A stretch of 64,000 bases of DNA from Rhynchopus sp. YZ270_cl-10 (lineage: Eukaryota > Euglenozoa > Diplonemea > Diplonemida > Diplonemidae): NCBI GenBank assembly GCA_964035575.1, contig OZ037862.1, forward strand, positions 744,001 through 808,000, in the 5' to 3' direction. Shown in pieces: positions 44,486 to 56,164 of the stretch. The first letter of the stretch is position 1; each line of letters starts with the position of its first letter. A program made the position numbers and the translations under genes. Under the pieces are notes generated by a model that saw nothing but the letters and a program-made list of their open reading frames with translations, did not search any database and was not told the origin of the DNA.

Positions 44486-45071
44486 GCAAAAATAAAGGCA
44501 ATAGCAAAGTACAGAAGAGAAGGGACCAAAAGAGAAGGGGGGGTGGGTGGCGGGAACATAATTTTTTTTTTTTGTTGTAAAAACTTTTTATTTAAGAAAA
44601 GGGTGAAGAGATGTTTTGGGGTGCTAGGGTATATAGGGTGGAAGGTGTGTGGGTATATCCCATCGCCTTCTTTGGATGAGAATTGTACGAGAAAGAGGGG
44701 TGTAGTTGTGGCACATGCACACAACTCTTCCGTTCTCTGCAAAAAAGCAAAACAAACAAACAAACAAACAAACAAACCAAAAAAAAGCAAAACAAATACC
44801 CCTTTCCATCTCCCATTCCCCCCCGATATTTTAAGAAAACGTCGGACCTACAAAAAAAGAAACGCATTTTTTCCCCTTTTACTTGACCCCCCCCCACTTT
44901 TCAGACCCACCACCCCTCCCCGGTGTAGGTTTTATCTTACCCGCAAACGATAACGAGATTGAGTTTGGCAAGAAAAAAAATCACTATTTTTTTGACATTA
45001 ACATCCCAAACCCCCTACTCTTACTCTTCCCCCATCTCTCTCATCTTCTCTTCCAAAGGAACCAAAACAAA
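42894..45071. other. 2.2 kb intergenic region, repeats and homopolymers
   Basis: No supportable gene. It contains a SINE-like copy (43490-43577), a GTGCACGAGAGGCAC fragment just upstream of it, a 24-nt A run near 44457-44485, and a CAAA microsatellite (about 44754-44778). Frames through 44051-44953 are Lys/Phe-rich products of homopolymers. A leader acceptor CCAAAG ends at 45058, 13 nt before the FKBP ATG. Confidence 0.65.
43490..43577 (+). repeat. A-box SINE-like repeat, copy 1
   Basis: CTACAAAGCGTAGCTTAAAG (A box TAGCTTAAAGG) then CCTCAGATATGGTCGCCAAT and GGGTAATTGAGCAATCAA. The hairpin arms CAATCACCC/GGGTAATTG have one mismatch. Other copies are at 51344 and 61883. Confidence 0.7.
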
Positions 45072-46337
45072 ATGGCCGACAAATACTCTGACGCAAGCAG
45101 CTCCGGAGGAGAGGAGAACTTTACCCCTGATGCAAAGGTCGGGATGACCCAGGACTTGACCCCGGACGGCGGCATCTCAAAGGAATGCCTCGTTGAGGGA
45201 ACCGGCGTGGACCGCCCTGCGAAGGGATGCAAGGTTACTGTCCACTACGTTGGCACGCTTCAGACCAACGGCGATAAGTTTGACAGCTCCCGCGACCGGG
45301 CGGATCCTTTTGAGTTTCAGCTGGGTGTTGGGCAGGTGATCAAGGGATGGGACATTGGTGTTGCGTCCATGCGCAAAGGTGAGAAGTCTATTCTGACCTG
45401 CAAATCGGACTACGCCTATGGGGACAGCGGCTCCCCACCTAAGATCCCTGGGGGTGCGACACTCTGCTTCGAAGTTGAGCTGCTCTCATGGATTGAGACG
45501 ACAGACATCTCCGAGGCGAAGGATGGATCCCTCATGAAGAAGGTTCTGAAGAAGGGCAAGAAGTACGACACACCCGAATACGAATCCGACGTGGTAGTTT
45601 CCTACTATAAGGACGGAGCCGAGAAGACCGCCAACGCCGCGCACATCATCGGCGACGAAGGTCTCGCACCCTTCCTCGAGACCACCATCCAATCCATGAC
45701 CCTCGAAGAGGAATGCCGTGTCGACACCGCAGACGGGCAGTGGTTTGTCACCCTGCATTCGTTCACCTCCCCTAAGAACCGTTATGAGATGACTGGGGAG
45801 GAGAAGCTTGCTGCAGCGGCACAGAAGAAGGACGACGGCAATGTCTTCTACAAAGCCATGAAGCTTGGTGCAGCAACAAAGAAGTACAAAAAGGCATTGG
45901 AGTTCCTCGAGGATGACCACGGCTTCTCCGAGGATGAGAAGACCCTAGCAAAGAAGCAGCGCGTACCGATCTTGACGAACCTCGCTGCAGTGTTGCTCGC
46001 AACGAAGAGCTACCCCGACTGCATTGAGACCTGCAAGAAGGCGCTTGACATTGACTCGCTCAACGAGAAGGCCCTCCTCAGACGTGCCAAGGCACACAAC
46101 TTCATGGAAAGCTGGGTGGAATGCAAAGCTGACCTTACCCGTCTCCTCGAAATCGCCCCTGCCCACGCCGACGGCAAAAAGGAGCTCGAAAAGCTCAAGA
46201 AAAAGACCCGTGCACAGGACGCTCAAGACAAAAAGAAGTACGGCAACATGTTCTCCAAAATGGCTAAGATGGAGGAGGCAGAAGCCAAGCTGCAGGAGAC
46301 GGAGACACCCGCCGCCCCGCAAGCCAAGGAGGAGTGA
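45072..46337 (+). CDS. FKBP-type peptidyl-prolyl isomerase with TPR domain
   Basis: A single exon, 421 residues, starting MADKYSDASSSGG after an AAAACAAA context. The first FKBP domain (about 40-140) keeps the binding-pocket residues: Y in VHYVGT, FD in KFDSS, the R and F of R..PFEF, VI and W in GQVIKGWD, Y in DYAYGD, I in KIPGGA and the F of CFEVEL. A second, degenerate FKBP-like domain follows (about 150-240), then three TPR units (about 255-375; FYKAMKLGAATKKYKKAL, LTNLAAVLLATKSYPDCI) and a charged Lys/Glu tail. This is the layout of FKBP4/5 and plant ROF proteins, Hsp90 co-chaperones. No introns or frameshifts. Confidence 0.93.
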   Translation: MADKYSDASSSGGEENFTPDAKVGMTQDLTPDGGISKECLVEGTGVDRPAKGCKVTVHYVGTLQTNGDKFDSSRDRADPFEFQLGVGQVIKGWDIGVASMRKGEKSILTCKSDYAYGDSGSPPKIPGGATLCFEVELLSWIETTDISEAKDGSLMKKVLKKGKKYDTPEYESDVVVSYYKDGAEKTANAAHIIGDEGLAPFLETTIQSMTLEEECRVDTADGQWFVTLHSFTSPKNRYEMTGEEKLAAAAQKKDDGNVFYKAMKLGAATKKYKKALEFLEDDHGFSEDEKTLAKKQRVPILTNLAAVLLATKSYPDCIETCKKALDIDSLNEKALLRRAKAHNFMESWVECKADLTRLLEIAPAHADGKKELEKLKKKTRAQDAQDKKKYGNMFSKMAKMEEAEAKLQETETPAAPQAKEE

Positions 46338-47359
46338 ACTAAGTGAACTATAATGCATTTGGATTGATATGGGGGAGGGAGGGTTAGAAAAAAAAAGTGA
46401 ACTGTTCCCCTGGGGTACGGTTTGCTGCCCGAACGTTTCAAAAAAAAAGAAGAAAATAACAATGGCAATTTGGGGAGGATGAGGGGAAGGGAAAATAACG
46501 TTGGGGTGTGTGAGAAGGGGAAGGGGGAGGGCATGTGGCGATGGGTTTGTGAGCCCTCCTTTTGTTGCTGCCCTCTTTGTTTTGTCCCTCTCTCTCTCTC
46601 TCTCTCTCTCTCTTACCCCTTTTGAGGAGTTTTTTTGATAAAACAACTTGTTGTCAATTCTAAAAAGATTGGAGGCAGCGCTGCAGGGCAAACAAAACGG
46701 ATTGAAAAAAAACAGAAGCTTGCTTGTTTTCTTTGAGTACTCAATTAACCACAACAACCGTACTTCAGTTTAACACATTTTTTCACCTTTTTGTTTTCCC
46801 GGCTTTGAGCGCACAAACAAAAGACCCGATCTTTTTTATATTACAAAACAGAATAAAATCGGATACGCACTAACCTCTCTGCAAAAAAAAGACAGAATTT
46901 GTAACCGAAACAAAAAAAGCCACCCATAAAAAAGGGCAAATGACATAAATAAGGGTTAGATTGAGAAAAATGTTATGTCTCTCACCATTCCTCCGTTTTT
47001 TTTTTTTGTGCATTTTTGTACTTTATTTACGGAGGGGGAACGTTTTAAAAAAAGCTAACAGAACAGAACAGAAGACAAAACCCCACCCACCCTAGTGGCT
47101 GTATTGTGATAATTGCCTATCATAATACATAATACACATCACAATACAGCTGTATTGTCATATGTATGATGAATTTATAATAGGCAATTATCACAATACA
47201 GCCACCACTAACCCAAACCTCCCTTCGGTTTCTCTCTATTCCAACCATGGTATTTGCATTACCCACCCCACTTTATCTCCCTCCCCTCTCATTTCTCATT
47301 TCACCAGAAAAGCGCTCTCACTTCTACACAATGTATGAACGGTAACCCACTGCACTGCC
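46338..47359. other. Intergenic region with microsatellite and foldback element
   Basis: No gene is seen. A CT microsatellite spans about 46588-46613. A 111-bp foldback element lies at 47095-47205. A leader acceptor TCACCAG ends at 47307. Confidence 0.7.
47095..47205. mobile_element. 111-bp foldback (MITE-like) element
   Basis: Perfect 26-bp terminal inverted repeats, beginning GTGGCTGTATTGTGATAATT (47095-47120), pair with 47180-47205. The centre holds an 18-bp palindrome ACAATACAGCTGTATTGT (47141-47158) that repeats the CTGTATTGT core of the termini. The flanks (CCCTA and CACTA) may include a short target duplication, but this is not certain. Confidence 0.75.
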
Positions 47360-50300
47360 ATGCCTGCCGCTAAGAGTTATTCGAATGCCCCGGGGACACT
47401 TGAGGTGGGGAAGCTTGAGTACGTTCTGAGGAGGGTCCACCCTGCGAAGGCACACGACGCAAAACGCATCTTGCAGTCGTACAGCGGGACGGAGGCAGAG
47501 CTCTTCCGCTTTGTGGAGGAGGAGTACAGCACCGTGCTGCCGTCTGTGTACGACGCTGTGGCTGACTTCTATGCGGTGCACAACCCCGACAAGGCAGCAG
47601 ACATCCACGACGTCCTCGATGCCTGGCAAGACCAGGAGGCACGCCTCATCGACGCACTCTCCGCCAAATACGACACCACCTTCTTCTCCTCCCGCTGGCC
47701 TGCTTTGGTTCGTCGCATACGTCTCGGTGGAGGGGTAGGTGTAGGTGGAGGGGGTGCAGGGAGTGGGGGTGGGGTTGGGGGTGACAAACCCCCACAGACA
47801 GACCCAGTGAGCAAACGACGCGAAAAATCCAAACCCCCCGAAGGCCGCATGCCATACACAGTCCGCAAGCAGATCATCAGAATGTTCATGAAGCACGCAC
47901 CGCACAAAGTGACAGAGGTCTGCGATCTGCTCGCACTATATGAAGGCAGGGGTGGGGACAAACTGTTGGCACTGCTGAAGGCGGCGTGGGAGAGAAAGGA
48001 TCTGCACACTGTGTCTCCGCATCACAATGTGCATCACTATGTTCGAGACGGCGACACGGAAAGCTTGCCGTCTGTTGCCCCGAGCGAGTTGGAGAGCGTC
48101 GAGGATTTTAGTTTGTTTCATTCTCTTGCGAATTTGCTGCCTTCTCCGGGAGGTGAGGTGCGGGCAAAGCCACCTGCACCACCTGCACCACCTGCACCAC
48201 CTGCACCACCTGCACCACCTGCACCACCTGCACCACCTGCACATCATCGCACCCTTTCTCCGGTTAGAGGGAAAGTCTCCCGGCAGGTTCATGTGATGGA
48301 GGCAACTGGGCATATGGGGAGCATGCAAAGCCCTTCGCAGGCAGCAGAAGTAGTGCGGTACCAGAAGGAGGCAGAAGGGCTGCGGCGGCAGCTCTCCGTT
48401 GCAGGGCATGAGAACGCTGCACTGCGTGCTCGCCTGGGAACCTGCGAGGAGCGCATTGCTTTAGCAGAACGCACCGAAGCACACAAAGTTGACAGCATCG
48501 CAAAGATCAATGCACTGCTCGCTCCTCCCACACACGACCAAGTCATAGAAGCAGTGCAGCAACGCATGATCACAAACACCTATGTACCGCCCGTGGTCAT
48601 ACCTTCGCCGGAGGTTGAGGTAAGAGAGGTACGAGAGGTAAGGGAGGTCAGAGAGGGGACAGAGGGACATCTGCCCACACCGGTTCCCTCTCCCGCTTTG
48701 CCTGTCGTGGAGGAGAATATTGATCAGTACATAGAGACGTGTATAGCAGAGGCAGAGCAGAAGGTGATGGTGGCAAAGAGTATGAGCTCCAAGCGTGGAG
48801 CGTCAGTGGTGTCAAAGGAGACGTCGTTGGGGAGTGTGTCGAAAAGCCCGGTAAGTGCGGTGACGGTGTCGACGGAGAAGACCGCAGGGCAGGTCCTGCC
48901 GTCGCCGGCGTCGTCTCAGAAGGTCAGCACGAATACCAGACCACCTGCGTCGGTGTCGGTGTCGGAGATGGCGCACGATGTGATCTCGCGTCCCTCCATG
49001 CAGACCACTGTCTACAGCAATGATCCCCACGCAGTGTACACAGGGAAGGTGGTGGCAAGCCCAGCTGTGACGCTCCCGCACACCCCGCAGGTGGCGGAGA
49101 TGCGGGCTGGGCATGAAGGGGAGGGGATGGCAACGCTGCCGGTTGGGGTGACGGTGGTGCGTGGTGGTGGTGGTGGTGGTGGTGGGGTGACCCCACAGCA
49201 CTTCGACACAACCCCCCCAACCCAGGCACCCCTGATGAGGAACTCCCTGCGGGAGTACCCGAACTCAGCGCCAACGCATTTTGATGTGCCTGCAGGGCTT
49301 GGGGTGGCGGACCTGGGCACGCCGGAGACACCTGTCGTGTCTGCACCAGTGCCGAACACTCCAGTGTCGTGCATGATTCTCCCGCAGGCGAAGTCCATTG
49401 CGAGTCCACCGCTGTCTCTCACATCGAGGCGGGAAAGGTCGCAGGCGGAGCGAGGGGACAGAGGGGAGCGGCCACCTGTGAGCAGTAGTGTGCGCAGCTC
49501 TGTGCGGAGTAGTGTGCGGAGTCCACTGCATGTGCCGCAGTCGCCGGCAGAGGTTGTGCAGGTGGTGCCGCAGCAGAGTGTTCAGCAGCAGGTGCCGCAG
49601 CAACAGAGTGTTCAGCCGCAAAGTGTGCAGCAGCAGGTGTCGCAGGTAGTGCAGCAACAGAGTGTGCAGCAGGCGCAGCAGGCGCAGCAGGCGCAGCAGG
49701 CGCAGCAGGCGCAGCAGGCGCAGCAGGCGCAGCAGGCGCAGCAGGCGCAGCAGGCGCAGCAGGCGCAGCAGGCGCAGCAGGCGCAGCAGGCGCAGCAGGC
49801 GCAGCAGGCGCAGCAGGCGCAGCAGCAAGCAGTACCGGCTGCACAGAGCAGCGTCCTGCAGCTTCCATTCCCGTCGGTGAGCAGTGCAGTCAGCTCGATC
49901 TCACAGCGGAGTGGTGGTAGTGTCTCAAAGGGCACGAACGAAGGGAGGGTGACTGCACGTTCTGTGGCGCAGACACCACCGGCAGCGCAACCTGCTCAGC
50001 CAGCACAGCGAGACTCCGTGAAGAGCTTCGCAGTGACCAGCATGGCCTCCGTGCGCACCCCCACCTTCGATAACTTGGAGGCACTCTCGCTGCACAGCGT
50101 CCCTGTCAAGAAGACCCCACCCAACGAGCGTGCGTACACACCAGTCCTTGTTGAAAGCAAGCCAGCGTCCTTGACTGGCCTTGTGCTTGGGTCTGTGGGT
50201 GCTGCTTCAGTGCCGGTGTCGGTCAGTGCCGCACAGATGGTGGCCTTAGAGGAGCAGAGGCGTGCCTCGCGCACACCGTCCGTAGCGTCGAGCAATGCAC

Positions 50301-50786
50301 AGCACCCCCTGCAGCGGTTCAAGAGCAATGAAACGCAGAAGTCAGTGGGGAAGGTGGTGGGGCCTGCGTCTGTACCCACATCGTATGTGTCTCTTTTCTC
50401 TCCATTTGTTAACACCCAATATGACTCCGTCAACCGTTACCTTTTCCGCAAGGTTTCTTCCCGGACTCTTAGTGAGGTGTTGTTGTGTTTCACTCCATTT
50501 GTCGCCCCTTCTTAAGTACATGACACAGCTTCTTTCTTAGCCAGCCGTTTAGGGTATAAAGAGGTCGCGTGGTCTTTTTGAGCGGTTGTGAAACGCCTCC
50601 GTTCTCTTACGGTGCGGACCACTCACGTCCCGCCCTTTGCATGAGCTCGACTGAGCCAGCTGCGTTTTCGCACTTCAACTACTCTTTATTTACACTCTCA
50701 ACGTCCTCCTTTACAGAACACGTGCTTCCGTGAAGGCCTCTCATACGCCAGCAGCACCCGCACCACCTAATTTCGGTCCCGTGTAG
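47360..50786 (+). CDS. Low-complexity protein with euglenozoan-type helical repeats
   Basis: Exons 47360-50382 and 50717-50786 give 1030 residues. Three N-terminal repeats share the pattern (Y/F)...(H/N)P.K...(I/V)..(L/V)L..Y.G.E..L...L...Y: HPAKAHDAKRILQSYSGTEA (about 27), HNPDKAADIHDVLDAWQDQE (about 73) and HAPHKVTEVCDLLALYEGRG (about 180). Repeats of this form are, from memory, common in kinetoplastid proteins. Then come a Gly-rich linker, a PPA tract (about 272-296), a short coiled coil, a Ser/Val/Pro-rich region and a Gln-Ala-Gln tract (about 770-822). No catalytic domain or membrane helix is seen. The last exon (ending APPNFGPV) is supported by phase. The role is unknown; a scaffold or cytoskeletal protein is a guess. 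Confidence 0.75.
48169..48242 (+). repeat. In-frame 9-bp repeat (CCACCTGCA), about 8 units
   Basis: Encodes a run of Pro-Pro-Ala in the low-complexity protein. The units appear nearly identical, which suggests recent slippage. Confidence 0.9.
49670..49824 (+). repeat. In-frame 9-bp repeat (CAGGCGCAG), about 17 units
   Basis: Encodes alternating Gln-Ala-Gln. Both large minisatellites of this gene have a 9-bp period, so length changes keep the frame. Confidence 0.9.
50570..50710 (+). repeat. Dispersed element in the last intron, related to 59575-59660
   Basis: ACCACTCACGTCCCGCCCTT then TGCATGA, CTGAG and GCGTTTTCGC, ending TTCAACTACTCTTT. The segment at 59575-59660 has the same order of blocks (ACCACTCATGACCCACCCTT, TGCATGA, CAACTGAGATGCGTTTT, TTCAACTCTTTTT). 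Confidence 0.55.
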
Positions 50787-52119
50787 TTTTTGTTGTTTTT
50801 TTTTTTGGGGGGCGGGAAATCACGTAGAAAATTTGAGAAATAACAAAATAAATTTGAGAAAAAAAAGGTTAAGATATGTTCGTCACCCCAATGTGAGGTT
50901 CATTCATCCGAAACACTTTTCTATTGATTTTTTCCCTCCTTCCTGGTGACCAAGCACTGAAGCTTAGGTTCAACTTGAAAGATTTTCCCTTTTCATTTCC
51001 AACTAGAGCCCCCCCAGTGTTGCAATAACGATTTCACAGCGACTGTCTTTGTGTCTCTCTTTATACTGTGCCCTGCTTTAACGGATAGGGGTGAGAGACG
51101 CGGCAATGTCCTTGCATTTTGTATAAAATACCGTCTTTTTTTGTATCGGGTGTGCACAATGTGTGGGGGCAATTTATATGTTTTTTTCAGCTTTGTTCTT
51201 TTTTATCTTCGACACAGAGTGTCGGGGGAAAAAATGTTTGTCAAAAAAAAAAAAATGTTTCAATAATGAAAAGAGGTTTGATTTGAATTTGTAAAGGAAA
51301 ATAAATTGTTAGGTCTGTTCAGGTTTTGCATTTTGGTCTTATTCCTACAAAAGCGTAGCTTAAAGGAGAAATAGTTCCTCAGATACGGTCGCCAATTACC
51401 CCCTCCAGGGTAATTGAGCAATCAATGAAAAAAAAAAAATTCCTTTTACCTATCAGAGTTACTACTTTTCTTGGGTGAAGCTGCGAGGCTTAGGTTCATC
51501 TTACAAAGCTTTTTGAAGTCCTTTCAATTTTCTTATTTTTCTTCCCTTTTTTTCTGCTGCGACTTTGCACACACAGTGCATTGTTATGGATGCACATACA
51601 GGCTACCTTACCACCAACCCCCTCTCTCGCGTCAAGCAATCTTTTCCCTCAGAGGGTTTTGTACGTGGTGTGGCTGGCAACGTTCTTTCTGTTAAAAAAG
51701 TAGTCCAGGTATTGTACTTTTGCACTGTCGGTTGTTAAAGACAGAAAAAGCTGAGCGCGTTGGGGTGCCCAGTACTCCAGCCTTTATCATATTGAGCGTC
51801 ATTTTATTCGTTTCATTCGTTTTCCTTTTCGTTTTCTTTTTTTTTGTAGGATTGGAGTATTGTTGCCATAGAAATGTTCAAACAAAGCCCCCCCTTTCTT
51901 CTACCCAACCTTTTGAAAACCGGTCTGGAGTCAGAAAAACCAGTGTGGGCCAAAAAAATATTTCGCTCGTTGTAGTGCAAATTTGGCTAAATTTTGGGGG
52001 ATACTCGATTTTCATGGAATGCGCCCCTTTATTCCCAGGTTAGATCTTCGATCTGACCGGTATAACAAACCCCCTGCCACACTCCCTATACCTCTACGCC
52101 AACAGGGAAGTTTGTAAAG
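50787..52119. other. Intergenic region with three dispersed repeats
   Basis: No gene is seen. It has hairpin-family elements at 50945-50990 (AAGC/GCTT stem) and 51475-51515, and SINE-like copy 2 (51344-51426). A leader acceptor CCAACAG ends at 52105, 14 nt before the MSH2 ATG. Confidence 0.65.
51344..51426 (+). repeat. A-box SINE-like repeat, copy 2
   Basis: Same unit as 43490, with A box TAGCTTAAAGG. Here the internal hairpin is perfect: CAATTACCC, loop CCTCCA, GGGTAATTG. Confidence 0.7.
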
Positions 52120-55100
52120 ATGAGTGACGATAAAATACCCAGCTTCCACACGGAGAACAAACATGACAATGATATGTACCGGTTCGCTGTGCGGAAGGGG
52201 CCACAGCGGTACTTTGTGCTGTACGGAGATCATGTAGACTCTATAGCGCGTGAGTTCATGCACACCACAACTGTCGTCAAGCAGGTATGTCAACAGAGCA
52301 AAGCCACACCGCCCCCTGGTCCTGCGTCAGATCCACCACGTCTGCTCCGTGCTTCTCGGCCGCAGTCATGAATTGGTGTACACTTAGCGGACCAGAGGAA
52401 GCGTCGCTTTTCGTTGACTGCATTCTTCGAGATTGCGACCGGATTTCCATTCCGTGTGCGAATTGAGACCCCACTCGCTGCACACAAGCGCACAATTTGG
52501 TTAGGGTTGTCGGTAGTCTGTGCAGGCGAGGCGTGTTTATTATTTACATAATTTGGTGAAGAAGAAAAAGGCGGTTGCGGAGCAGGGAATCACCTAAAGT
52601 TATTTTTTTTCAGGGACATTGAGAGTGTATTTGTCAATTTTCTCATTTAACTCACCACTTATGATCCTGAAGTAAGGCATTTCAGCGCTACCTCTACCTT
52701 TGTTATGACAAAACAACCCCCTTCCACAGATCCCGCAGCCCCAAGGGAAGTCATGCCCATACCTGATTATCTCGGAAAAGGTTTTCATGAGCATGGGGAT
52801 GAAGCTGCTTCGGAGCAAGGGGCGCAAGGTATACCGTCTCCCGACCCCCATCCTTATCCCCTAGAACAAATGCAGCAGACACCAAAATTAGTTTTTTTCT
52901 TATATTCCCTTTTAGTAATATATGGCAACTCATATTGCGTTTATCTCACCTTTTTTTTTTTCTTGATTACGTTCCACATATTCGCTCAATACCACTACCC
53001 TTCCTCGCAGGTTGAAATATATGAAAACGCTGGTGGCGAATGGAAGCTTGCCTGCCAAGCCTCCCCTGGGCGGTTGGAGGGGTACGAAGAGTTCTTTGGG
53101 GGGCAGGGCACGCAGGACAGCTCCTGCATTGCCTCTGTGCAGTGCAAGGTCAGCCAGACAGGGATCTGCACGCTCTCCTGTGCATACATCAACCAGACAC
53201 TTCGGATCTTGGGATACGCCGAATTCGCAGATGTGTCAACAAACTTTTCGAATCTGGAGTCCTTCCTACTGCAGATCGGCGCAAAGGAGGCTATCATCCC
53301 TGTCGAAAACCCAAGCAAGCTGAAAGAAAACGACGTAAAGATCCGCGACGTCTTGAAAGGCGCCGATGTGCATCTGGAGTTCCAGAAGCCCAAAACCTTC
53401 AAGGCAGACGAACTGCCCGAGAAGCTGCGCTTCCTTGTACGCGAGGGGGGGAACCTGCAGGAGGTGGTAGAGATGAAGGAGTGCTCTGAGGCCCTGGCAG
53501 CTGCTGTGACGTACCTGAGCCTTGCTGCAGACTCATGCAACGAACAGCAGTTCACCCTTGTCCACGAGGACCTGACGAAGTTCATGAAGCTCGACCTTGC
53601 CGCCGTGCGTGCTCTCAACATGTTTGACGACGAAATGGACATGGCACACCGCAACAAAGGCTCGCTCCTCTCCTTCCTCGATGAATGCCACTCACCCATG
53701 GGAAAGCGTCAGCTCAAGATGTGGCTGACACAGCCCCTCCTCGACCTCGTGCAGATCAAGAGACGGCAGGACCTGGTGCAGGTCTTCATGGACGACGCAA
53801 TGCTGCGTGACGCACTCACACGGTCCGTTCTTACAAAGGTACAGACTTTTTTGTCTTCATCCCCCCTCCCCAACTTTCCAATACACATTCTGAACTTTTT
53901 TGCAATATTTCAACGCTTTTGGGTACGAAACCCATACACCACATCACAGTGAATACAACACGTTTTAGACGTTCGTTATTTAAGTACCAACTTTGGCAGG
54001 CTAACGGGCCTCCTACTCTTATCCGCAAATCGATAACCTATTATCTCATCAGCTTCAGGGGTTTTTAACCATACGTTGTCTTCACCTTCTCACCTTTGTT
54101 CTCAATAACAGGTACCCGACCTCGACAAGATCCTTAAGAAGGTGCAGAGACAACGCGCTACGTTGACTGACTGCATGAAAATCGGTGAGTTTACCTCGTT
54201 GATTCCTAAGGCCATTTTGCTTCTTTCTGCGTATGAAGGTGACTATAAAGATCATATTTCGATGTACCTGGAAATGCTTAACGAAAAGAACGACGTGTTT
54301 GGGCAGCTTGGGGAGCTGGTGGAGGAGAGTCTTGAGGTGGATGAGCACGACCGTGAGGTGCGTATCCGTGCCTCCTTTGACGATGACCTGCAGGAGATTG
54401 CAGAGAGTCGCAACGATGTCAGGAAACAGATCAACCAGGAATTCAAACGTGTCCTGCAGTCCGTTTCGCAAACCGACAAGGAAATCAAGCTTGAGTACTC
54501 AGCGCAGCACCACCACCACTTCCGTGCCACCAAAAAGGGGATGTCCGCAGTCGAAAAGAAAAAGGAAATGCTAGTAATAGAATCCCGCAAAGACGGGCTC
54601 AAATTTGAGACAGGAGCAATGAGGCGGATTAACGCTGAGTGGGTTACACTGTCCAAAAAATATGAGGACAGACAGGTATGCACGTCTGTTTCCAATTTTT
54701 TTTCTTTACACGTAGTGTTATTAGAAACTCGAATAATAAAGCCAATGTTTAATCGCCTGATACCGACTATTTTCTCCTCCCCTTTAAAAATCACTTGCGC
54801 CAAAATTCAGATCTCATACACTGTTTTTGGCTGCGTTCAACGAAAATAATCTTCCCCCCTTTTTCTAGTTGAGTAATCAAGATCAGTTGGCGACTGTAAG
54901 AGTCGAGTTTCCCTCCTTTTCTGAGACTAACTGCCGTAATGAGGCTAAGGGTCATCTTCTCATGTTTGGGCACCTTTCGCAAAACCCTTTTCATCTACAG
55001 GCGGAGTTGAGTACAATGTTCAAAGACACGTTTGCCTCCTATATCGAGCCCCTCGATGAAGTGGCTGCCATCATCTCCGAGCTGGACATCCTGGTAAGTT

Positions 55101-56164
55101 TTGCCACCGTATCGACCAACCCTTCTGTTAAGCAGTACGTCCGCCCGAAGTATGCCTTTTTTTAAATATTTGTGCTGGGTATTCGTGTTTCAAGTTTTTC
55201 TTCTGGGTTTCTTCTCTATTTTGCTTATTTTTTTTCAATTTCAAAATCATCCCACAGCGTCATGCCCGCCGCTGATCCTTCCAAAGGTAAGGCACGTATA
55301 TTGAAGATTGTTGGTGGGCGTCATCCTCTTGTGGAGCACCAGCTTATGCTACGTGGCGGCGGTGGGTTTCAGAAGAACGACCTGGAGCTTGGCTCTGAGG
55401 GCACGTTGATGATGCTGCTGACGGGGCCGAACATGGGTGGAAAGAGTACGTACATTCGTACTGTGGGGGTGTGTGTGTTGCTTGCGCAGATTGGGATGTG
55501 TGTGCCGTGTGATGCGATGGACCTTACTCTATGTGACGCAATGCTTGCCCGCCTTGGTGCAGCGGACTACGTCTCGAGGGGAGTCTCCACCTTCATGGCT
55601 GAGATGATGGAGACCAACGCTATTCTGTCTAGCGCAACCTCTAACAGCCTTGTCATTATTGACGAGCTTGGTAGAGGGACTTCGACACACGATGGGTACG
55701 GTCTTGCGTGGGGTATTGCAGAGCATCTGGTCAACACTGTTAAGTGCACAACACTGTTTGCTACGCATTTCCATGAGTTGACGGTCATGGAGAAGGAGCT
55801 GAAGGGAGTCGCAAACTTTCACGTTGCCGCTGACACCTCTGGGGATGAGTTGAAGATGTTGTACCAAATCGAGCGCGGTCCGTGCAGCAAGAGTTACGGT
55901 ATCAACGTTGCGCAGATCACCCGCTTCCCAGAGCCGGTTATTATTGCTGCGAAACGGAAGTCGGAGATGCTCGAAAGCTCCTCCTCCAAAAGGAGAAGAA
56001 CCGAAAGCGATGGGAACGTCGATGCATTTGTGAAGGACTGGCTCACACGATTCTCCGCAACACCGCAGACACCCGAGTCTGCAGAGGCGCTGTCCGCATT
56101 GACAGCGGAGTTTGACAAAAAGGCGGAAGAGTTTCCGATGCTGAAGTCAATGCTTACATCATGA
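52120..56164 (+). CDS. MSH2: DNA mismatch repair protein MSH2
   Basis: Six exons (52120-52284, 52730-52828, 53011-53838, 54112-54675, 55001-55149, 55258-56164) give 903 residues; human MSH2 has 934. MSH2 pairs with MSH6 or MSH3 in the nucleus to recognise mismatches and loops. The MutS connector (SNLESFLLQIGAKEAIIP), lever (LRFLVREGG, ALNMFDDEMD, LLSFLDECHSPMGKRQLKMW) and clamp domains are present. The ATPase has GPNMGGKST (about 658-666), STFMAEMMET, IIDELGRGTSTHDGYG and ATHFHEL. Donors 52829 (GTATAC) and 53839 (GTACAG) are atypical but the joined protein is continuous. A GTAAG at 55095 is read through because it preserves the conserved LVSFATVS. The C-terminus carries a KRRR cluster. Confidence 0.95.
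52370..52500 (-). other. Possible antisense coding relic in MSH2 intron 1
   Basis: Two overlapping - strand frames read with balanced composition (for example LCAASGVSIRTRNGNPVAIS). Intron 1 is 445 nt, longer than most here. No family is recognised, and it may be chance. Confidence 0.2.

Noticed and set aside
44051-44953. 300-codon + strand frame before the FKBP gene
   Set aside because: Mostly Lys, Phe and Asn from homopolymers. The FKBP gene's own acceptor and ATG lie downstream.
49265-49935. - strand frames rich in Leu, Ala-Pro or Cys opposite the QAQ tract
   Set aside because: They are other-frame readings of a 9-bp minisatellite and carry no independent evidence.
55095-55100. GTAAGT-like donor inside MSH2 exon 5
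   Set aside because: Reading through gives LVSFATVS..P.VKQYVRP, which matches the conserved MSH2 sequence before the ATPase. The exon ends at the GTATGC donor at 55150.
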